From Romanomermis culicivorax (Eukaryota > Nematoda > Enoplea > Mermithida > Mermithidae), in assembly GCA_963922205.1 (NCBI GenBank), contig CAWUHX010000403.1:124001-188000 (forward strand): a stretch of DNA of 64,000 nucleotides, read 5' to 3'. Under the pieces are notes generated by a model. It was not told the origin of the DNA and searched no databases. It saw only the letters and a list, made by a program, of their open reading frames with translations. Made by a program: the position numbers and the translations under genes. Of the stretch, positions 57,126-64,000 are shown piece after piece; position 1 is the first letter of the stretch, and each line of letters begins with the position of its first letter.

Positions 57126-57851
57126 AAAAAAGAAAACACAAGACCTATATATAAAATTGTACTAGGAGGTTAAAGGTCTACTAAATCATCAAGGGTAGCC
57201 ATACATGAACGCTGCACTGTGTATAGAAAATTGATACATTATATTTCATAATGATTTATACAGGTAGATACGATTTTGTATACATAGTGTTTTCCAGAGC
57301 AAACATAGAAAAGTTAGACAGCTGAAGCCATTTAGATCGTAAAACCAATTAGAAATGCTAGAAAAGGTCAAAGGTCCTGTAAAACATGGTAGCAAGAGAC
57401 GCTTTACCAAAATAATTAAGGTGGTGATTATTGTTATTTTGATAGTTTTCTATAATAACCTAGAACCTAGAACCTTCAAAGAAAAACCGAAAAGATTAAA
57501 CAAAAAAGCAGAAAAAACCAGAAAAGGTTTAATGGGGGTAAAAGAGGTATAAATAGAAAAAATAGAAGAAAAAGAATCATTCTTATTTTTGTACCAGGGT
57601 GAGGCCAAAAAATAGTATCAATGGAGGCTGTATTCATTACATTCGTTTCGGCGTTAAGAGCCTCGTATGAGGCTTACAGTATGCTGATTTTACATTAATT
57701 TTGATTCCAAAATTAATATCGATGCTATTTTATAATATTAAAATATTATTATTAATTTAGAACCATTTTTAACGATGACCGACATCGATGCATGGGCATC
57801 CATCTTTTGGGAGGAGGCGTCGGGGGAGTTGGAGACCTGGTGGTTTGAGAG

Positions 57852-57887
57852 TTGGCACCACCAGAGTTCAAGACCTGGTGGTGCCAA
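57852..57887. repeat. Perfect 13-bp hairpin at the polymerase breakpoint
   Basis: TTGGCACCACCAG and CTGGTGGTGCCAA are perfect inverted arms around a 10-base loop. A third GACCTGGTGGT copy lies at about 57834. The polymerase reading frame loses family resemblance exactly here. Confidence 0.85.
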
Positions 57888-60800
57888 TTGTTCATTGATT
57901 AGTCTAACATTTTTAATAATATTGACCACATTCATCACAAGCTCAAAATATTCTTTGGGTGCATTGTGGATAACAGTCTTATCCATATTGTTTTGTTGAC
58001 CAAACTAGAAAACATAAAATAATTAAATAAAATACAAAAACTATGCAAAGTTACCTTTCCCCAGAAAGAATTTAGATTTAATTTCACCAAAGCCCTCTTC
58101 CCAAGATTTTTTGAAATTTTTGAAGGATCCAATGAAATATTCTCGCGACTGTAGACCTCCATCTCGTATTCAGGTTTTTGCTCAGCTGTCTGAGCTCTAG
58201 CAGGGTAACCTTCACTCTCCTATAAAAATTACAATCAAATTCTGTCACATTTACATAATATAAAACTATTAGTTTCATTTTCATAAAAGTGTTGACGTAT
58301 TGAGTGAATAAACCACTATGGGGGTTTCTGGTTGGATGATATTGCTCAATATTATCATAATGCCAAACCTCAAAAATCTTGAGGATCTGAAACAAAAATA
58401 AAAATATACATAGGAAAAGTGAACCATTACAGTAACAATATACCTTATATCCCTTCTCTAAGGCTTTGTATAATTCTATTGTAACCCATGTACCATCTAA
58501 TGCTCTGTCTTGGTCATTATGCTGGCATGTGGTCTTTTGTGAATTATGCATACAAGTTTTGCATAAAGGAAAAATAATTTACCACCATGTCGATACGGTA
58601 GAACAGGATGTAAGAGTTTGGGAGGCAGTAAAGCCATACACTTGATTAACCCCTCATAAGGTTGGGAAGTTCAGTTGACCTCTTCAAAACCTTCCGTAAA
58701 GATTTTTGGATGACCTGTAGGGTATTTCCCATATTTGTTGACAAATGGGTATAAGCTGCACACATCTACATAATTGATCTTTTCTGCAGGTGTTCCATCT
58801 TCATTGTACTTACTTTTGTGATACAATTTTACAGCATTAGTCCGACCGCCGAAGAAAGCTAAAACAAGAAAACTTTGGACAAAATGGAAAAGAACAATTC
58901 AAGATTTTACCTTCTCGAGGTTTTATAGGTTCAGGTATTTCAACTGTATCAAAAAATGTTTTCATTTCATGATTTGAGTGAAGTTGTTGTAAGAGCTCGC
59001 ATTCCCACATTTCAACCACACTATAGCCGATTGATTGAAGTTCCATAACCTCATTAAATGTGCGTTCATATGCATCGACTGCTTTTGTAGCAGTATTGGC
59101 TATTAACTGATGTCTATTTTTCATACATTTGGAATTATGTCGAATATACAGTTTATGTTGAATATACAGTTTTTCATTTTTATAGGCTGACCATTTCAAC
59201 CATTTTAAGGCTATAACAGACTGTCTTTCTTCTTTACCATAACCTTTGTATGGTATTACACCAATACTATTTGGCCTCAAAAATAAACATTGGAAAACTA
59301 AGTTGCAAGCACTAGCAATGGTAATTGAATTCTCAAAAGGATCAACATCTGTTTCTTCCATAAAAATATCTCGAAATTTCATGCAACAATGTTGTAAAAC
59401 TTGCACATCGCTACGACAGTAGTCAAGTAACTCATTATCAAAATTAAATTGACATCCCTAAAAATGACACATTTAAATGCAAAACTTTATACTTTTGCAA
59501 ACTTACTGCTTCAAGCTTTCTATTATACCAATCCAGAAATGTGGCACGAGCTGCAGGCTTCATAGCATTGTAACCGTACATGTCTGGCGAAGGATATGGT
59601 CCAATATATCCATAATTTTCCTTTCTAATAAAGAAATGCGGGAAATATCCTTTACATATTTCACTTATTCCAAATGTTTTCAGTAGAGCAGCCGAAGGCA
59701 TCGGAAGAAACTTCAGAGAATCAATAATTTTTATTGATCCTACTCTGATACACATTAATTCTAAACCTAAAAATAAATAAATAAATAAATAGATGAGAAT
59801 GAAAAAACTATAAACAATTTACTAATTTACCCTTATTAATGATATGTAGTTTATGATGACCATTACAATACAAAAACTGCATTATAAATTGTCCATCAAA
59901 ACCTCTAGAATTATGTGCTATTGCTGTAATGTTTTTCATACCTTTTGCAAAAAGGTACCCACAGAAATCATTTAGACATTTAGAGCCTTTGAATATACAC
60001 TTGTGTTGACCACATGTATCACAGCAAAAATTTCCCTCGCTTTGACGACACTGATCGCATACAGTATGGACAACACATAAATTTGGCTCATGTTCAAATA
60101 CATCACCTAATTTGGTTTGTCATAGAATTTTTTCCCGCGTAGTCTCAAAATCATAAAAAAAAATTTTTGATTAACAGGGCACTTATCGGTAATTCCTGTT
60201 TCATTATCAACTAGACACTCATCCTCATCAACATTTGTTTCAAATACATCTTCTTCCTCTTCAATTTGTTCCCTACCAACAGGTTGCATAAAACATAAAT
60301 GTCCTAAAAATTAAAAATTTTCATATAAAACAAAATAATTATACCATATCTAATACCGTTTCTAGTTATGCTCTTATTGCATGTTTTGCTTTCAAAATAA
60401 CCGCAATTATGAGGTTTAGAATGTGCTCGTCGAATCAGTGTATCACATTGCTCGCACACTTTGAAATGGTCACAAATAGATACCCCAGTTTTTTGATGTT
60501 TCGATTGACCTCTTTGAGTAAAAACAAACTTGTGTCGAGCAAAACACTCCTCATTTTTAAAATATCACAGACAATCTTTGCATTTTCGAGCATTAAATTG
60601 ATTACATGGGGGTGTATTGTAACACAAGGGGCAAATGTTTCTGCATTTGTGTTCCATTTTGTTATTGAAGGCTAGATCGCAATGAGGACAAAAGTAGCTG
60701 CGGTCAAAAAAACCAAGCATCTTTGTGATGACCGAGTAATGGTTATCATGGTGATAAATAGTCAAAACATGCCTTGCTTCAGGTCCTTAAAACTTTACAT

Positions 60801-61959
60801 ACATACACAATAACAGAAAAATAATAAAAACTCTAACCTCTAAATATTAAATCTTTAAATCCTTCTTTGCTAAAAACCTTGATTTGATAATTGGGTAATA
60901 AAACAGCTTGCAGTTGTTCCCACTGATGAAAACCGCAAGCCCCTTGATGATTAGCTAATCCTGCCAGGGTTATCAGTTCTTTAGCAACCTTTGTTTGCAG
61001 CACATGTGACTTGTCAGACTTTTGGATACTTTCCCATTTGTGCTCAGCATTGCTATCTTTTTTATGAATGTAAGCTTTAGCAACAAGTAGAGCTCTAGCA
61101 AAACATAAATCATCGGTGTTGTTGATTTGAATAATACAGCGTTTATCTTTCAGAAAATCATTATGTTTTAAATATTGAAGAGCATTGTGAATACCTTAAA
61201 TTAAAATAAATAAATAAAAATAAAATGTTACATAAGTAATATTAATTAGCTTACCACTACCCTCAGGTGGTGTTACAACAATCGTACGAATTGTAGCTTG
61301 ACAGCTATCAATTTGTATTTGCTCATTTGATTGAAGAACAGCATTAAGAGTGTTTACAATCAAATCTCCAGTTAAAGCATGTTTTGGTCTAAAAGGTATC
61401 AAAACACGACCTTTTGTGAAATCTGGATGGTCAAACGAAAACCCTATAAACGCATTATCATAGACATTCTCAGACATTCGCTCTACTATACGTTGAAAGG
61501 TTGGCACTAGTTGAGCATTTAAATTATCCATACGTTCAGTATTACGAAAGTTCGAAGAGTACTCATGACCTTCAGTATTAAAACGCCTAATATTTATGGT
61601 ACTGGGTTGACCTAGTTCAAAAAAATCATCCGCAACAAAAGATGAATTTGTTACACCTCCACTATCCCCACCACCATCACCGCCACCAATTTGAACTGCT
61701 TCATAAATTTCTTCCTCATCAGAACTGTAAGGCGTATAACTTTTGTATTGATCATCTTCATCATCATAATCTAAAACAGTTCCTTCTTCTTCTTCCAAAA
61801 TATTATTATTTTCAAGTGTTTCTTCTTCTTTCTCAGAGGTAATATTCTCTGAATCCTCATCCACAATCGTTTCATCGTCTTCGTCCGAAGTAATATCTTC
61901 TAAATTTCCATAGGCATGTCATCTTCGTCCGAAGTAATATCCTTGTAAATAGGTTTCAT
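57888..61959 (-). pseudogene. Protein-primed family B DNA polymerase of a Polinton/adintovirus-like element, broken
   Basis: Related enzymes replicate the element genome from a protein primer. Exons in coding order: about 61255-61959, 60838-61194, 60357-60785, 59831-60303, 59507-59766, 58912-59457 (end 58911), 58444-58858, about 58260-58386, 58055-58219 and 57888-58004. Nine introns are 47-64 bp with GT-AG ends. Seen in order: an acidic N-tail; PTFQRIVERMSENVYDNAFI; a Cys/His zinc-ribbon-like region (60450-60740); the Exo I motif DFET (about 60140); Exo III DYCRSDVQVL (59410-59440); motif A DVCSLYP (58760); and motif B KLNLNSFWGK (58060). Motif C (DTDS) is absent because the frame ends at 57888. 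Damage: three in-frame TGA codons (60565-60567, 60120-60122, 58671-58673), a frame change at an A-run (60155-60163), a 44-bp duplication near the start, and loss of a segment near 59135-59175. It is not functional as it stands. Confidence 0.88.
61874..61942. repeat. 44-bp tandem duplication at the polymerase N-terminus
   Basis: TCTTCGTCCGAAGTAATATC occurs at about 61878 and again 44 bp later at about 61922. Because 44 is not a multiple of three, the ATG at 61957-61959 is out of frame with the acidic polymerase leader downstream. Confidence 0.8.
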
Positions 61960-62647
61960 TATAAAAATTATCCAAACCAGAAAATAGAAAAACTATAAAT
62001 TAGAAAAAATAGAAAACAACCTATTCATCAAAACTCATACAGTGATAATAGAAAATTTTTATAAATTAGCAAAAACTATTAATTTTATGGTAGAGATTTA
62101 ATTATTGTTTATGAGCTTATTGTAGTACTTTTCTTTTTTATGATGGGAAAGCTTTAAAGACTTCTATAACTCATGAACACATGCCCATATCATTTCTTTA
62201 GCTTATTTTACTGCCATATAACCAGATAAAACCAGGTGAAACACCTGCTTTACTGTACAACCCTAGTATTTTTGTTTTGATTCTTGAATCTATAAAAGAA
62301 CTGTAATAGTTGTTTAGTTGTTCATTAACTGTAAATTGTAAAAGTTTTGCTTACATTCATTACAGTTTTGCTTACATTCATTACAGTTTTGCTTACATTC
62401 ATTACAGTTTTGTATGTTTTAATTAGTTATAGTTTGTTTGCTTATGTGTTTGCTTATGTGTTTGCTTGTTATATAATTTCATACTTTGCACGTATATTTT
62501 TGCATACAGTATCTTTATATTTTACATATGTATTGTTTTATTATATTGTAATTTTGATAATTATAGATAGCAATTTGTTTAAAATAAAAATCATTTTAAA
62601 AATTGTTCAAGTAAAAAGTGGCTGGTTTTTGTTGTTGTGAAAAACAG
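61960..62647. promoter_or_regulatory. Divergent intergenic region with 21-bp repeats
   Basis: It lies between the minus-strand polymerase and the plus-strand ATPase, so it must contain both promoters. It holds three perfect copies of the 21-bp unit TTTTGCTTACATTCATTACAG and part of a fourth (62344-62415), plus shorter GTTTGCTTATGT repeats (62437-62470). The frame over 62347-62640 consists of these repeats and AT-rich sequence and is not treated as a gene. Confidence 0.55.
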
Positions 62648-63355
62648 ATGTGAAATGATGATGAAAAGTCTTATATATGGAAAAATCCATTTAACTGCAT
62701 AGTTTCTGCTCGAACAAAATCAGGAAAAACACAATGTGTTAAAAAACTTGTAATTTTTGCTAAAGAAATGATTCACCCTGCTCCTGTGAAAATTTATTGG
62801 TGTTATTCAGAATGGCAAGAAGCTTACGACGAGTTAGTTCAGAAATGTTCTTATGTAGAATTTATTCAAGGTTCGCCTGACTTGGATGAACTTCAGAAAA
62901 GTAAAGACAGACCTGAATTATTAATTATGGATGATATGATGCAAGAGATGAAGAATGATCAACGTTTAACTCAACTTTTTACTAAAGGATCGCATCACTG
63001 GAATATATCAATCATACATATAGTTCAGAATGCCTTTTTTGATAGAATGCGTACGAGTAGAATAAATGCTCAATATTTAATTCTTTTAAAAAACCCTAGC
63101 GATAGATTACAAGTCTGTACACTGGCTCGACAGATTTTTCCAACTACTTCAAATTATTTCATAGAGGTGTATGAGGATGCTACTAGTAAATGATACAGTT
63201 ATTTATTAATAGATCTTACACAGACATGCCCTGAAAAATATTGACTTAGATCTAATATATTTCCCGACAATGATCATATGATTTTATATACACCTAAATG
63301 ATTCGTCATTTTTACAAAAAACTTTATACAAGTTAGTCGGATCCTATTATTTTAG
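62648..63355 (+). pseudogene. FtsK/HerA-type packaging ATPase of the Polinton-like element, TGA-interrupted
   Basis: This family pumps element DNA into capsids using ATP. The Walker A motif ARTKSGKTQ is at about 62705-62731, the Walker B run ELLIMDDM at about 62914, and the family block FTKGSHHWNISIIHIVQNAF follows, then ILLKNPSDRLQ and LARQIFP. The ATG at 62648-62650 is followed directly by TGA (62651-62653). Further in-frame TGAs stand at 63191, 63242 and 63299, with homology continuing past them (YSYLLIDLTQTCPEKY, then LRSNIFP). The first non-TGA stop is TAG at 63353-63355. The longest TGA-free frame with an ATG starts at 62768, but that would omit Walker A and so is not the true start. 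Confidence 0.85.
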
Positions 63356-63359
63356 CGAT

Positions 63360-63803
63360 ATGATATACAGTAAATACATTTTTTTTAATAGTCTCACAGT
63401 GGTTCTTTTTATAGCTGTTTTTATTGTATGGGTACAATACCCTTTTCAATTTTACGAAAATGGAGAAACTGTAAATGAAACTGTAAATGTTACAGATTTT
63501 ATGATACCAAATACAAAAAATGTTACAGGTCGGAAATTATTATTATGGGAAAATTATAAATTACATATAACACCCTTACTACGTTATGTAGAAAAAATTT
63601 TACATTGTCCTCAGAATGACGGACAGTTTATGCAATTACAAGTGTGTTTCAAAATATATATTTTCAATCCTGTCGTATTTTCTTGTTGTAGTCATACCAG
63701 TAAATTTCAAAACTTGTACATCAATGGAACTAGATTACAATACATTGATATGGTAGATTTATTAAATAATCAGAAAAAAATATTATACCCTTCATCAGTC
63801 TAG
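63360..63803 (+). CDS. Small membrane/secreted protein of the Polinton-like element
   Basis: The ATG at 63360-63362 opens a frame of up to 147 codons. Residues about 7-25 form one hydrophobic segment (FFNSLTVVLFIAVFIVWVQY), either a signal anchor or a signal peptide. The rest has five NxT/S glycosylation sites and two or more Cys, so an extracytoplasmic or virion-surface face is likely. A 48-bp GT-AG intron (63644-63691) in the same frame would remove a hydrophobic, Cys-rich insert; both forms stay open. No TGA interrupts it. I recognise no family. Confidence 0.55.
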   Translation: MIYSKYIFFNSLTVVLFIAVFIVWVQYPFQFYENGETVNETVNVTDFMIPNTKNVTGRKLLLWENYKLHITPLLRYVEKILHCPQNDGQFMQLQVCFKIYIFNPVVFSCCSHTSKFQNLYINGTRLQYIDMVDLLNNQKKILYPSSV

Positions 63804-64000
63804 TCGAAAATTTTGAAGAGGTTGGTCGTTTTTCTATAATTCATTTGTTTTGCGACAATTACGATGTCAGCTGCATTTGAAGTTTTTGTCAGAATGGTGC
63901 AAAATAAAGTAAAAAATAAAAATTTTATATCTCTTCAACTACTTATTAAACTATAGTATTTTTATTTAAGGTAAAATACTAACCAACAAACAGAAATGCG
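63804..64000. other. Window end, inside the Polinton-like element
   Basis: Only a 30-codon frame (ATG at 63864-63866, TAG at 63954) is present, perhaps a first exon. The capsid, protease and integrase genes expected in a full element are not in the window. Confidence 0.3.

Noticed and set aside
56824..57141. Long minus-strand frames rich in SFLFF
   Set aside because: They are translations of the (AAAAG)n microsatellite, open in every frame for compositional reasons.
62347..62640. 97-codon plus-strand frame upstream of the ATPase
   Set aside because: It consists of the 21-bp repeats and AT-rich sequence, and its frame is not that of the ATPase.
62768..63193. Taking the ATPase as an intact 141-residue gene starting at 62768
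   Set aside because: The Walker A motif lies upstream of this Met in the same frame and family-like sequence continues past the TGA at 63191, so the intact frame is only the middle of the gene.
1..64000. CRISPR arrays, bacterial operons or ribosome binding sites
   Set aside because: The direct repeats here are satellites or transposon arrays without unique spacers. Spliced genes and transposon types show nuclear DNA of an animal.

Overview
This window looks like nuclear DNA of an intron-rich, AT-rich invertebrate animal. Two conserved host genes lie on the minus strand with GT-AG introns, one tRNA-like gene is present, and most of the rest is DNA transposons and their non-autonomous derivatives. 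The phylum cannot be fixed from the sequence. Degenerate TTAGGC-like tracts occur inside one repeat family, but they are too short and diverged to place the host.

Host genes. The first coding exon of a long-chain acyl-CoA synthetase (minus strand, 2714-3140) runs off the left edge. A Spinster-family major-facilitator transporter (minus strand, about 43055 down to 10682) is covered from its start codon to its probable stop in ten visible exons. Its introns are either about 50-60 bp or several kb, and the long ones hold most of the transposons. A tRNA-Thr(UGU)-like sequence with a 5-bp duplication lies at 13500-13577.

Transposon landscape. Fifteen insertions can be delimited to the base by terminal inverted repeats and target-site duplications. 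Thirteen have 8-bp duplications of hAT type (two of these imperfect), one has 9 bp and one, a PIF/Harbinger derivative, has 3 bp. A 56-bp perfect palindrome is flanked by TTA. A 6.7-kb fold-back element fills 13855-20602. Many elements share one body but carry different palindromic terminal words. Others have terminal repeats built from arrays of short direct repeats around a homopurine core. Several are nested two to four deep. A decayed hAT transposase gene (52995-53810) and a Harbinger nuclease fragment (6977-7106) are the only transposase coding remnants recognised.

Right end. From about 57888 to the window end lies part of a Polinton/adintovirus-like element. It has a decayed protein-primed family B DNA polymerase on the minus strand, split by about nine 47-64 bp introns, and divergent plus-strand genes for an FtsK/HerA-type packaging ATPase and a small membrane protein. 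Every in-frame stop inside the conserved polymerase and ATPase regions is TGA. The polymerase is cut off before its last catalytic motif at a hairpin near 57852-57887, so this copy is probably an inactive relic.
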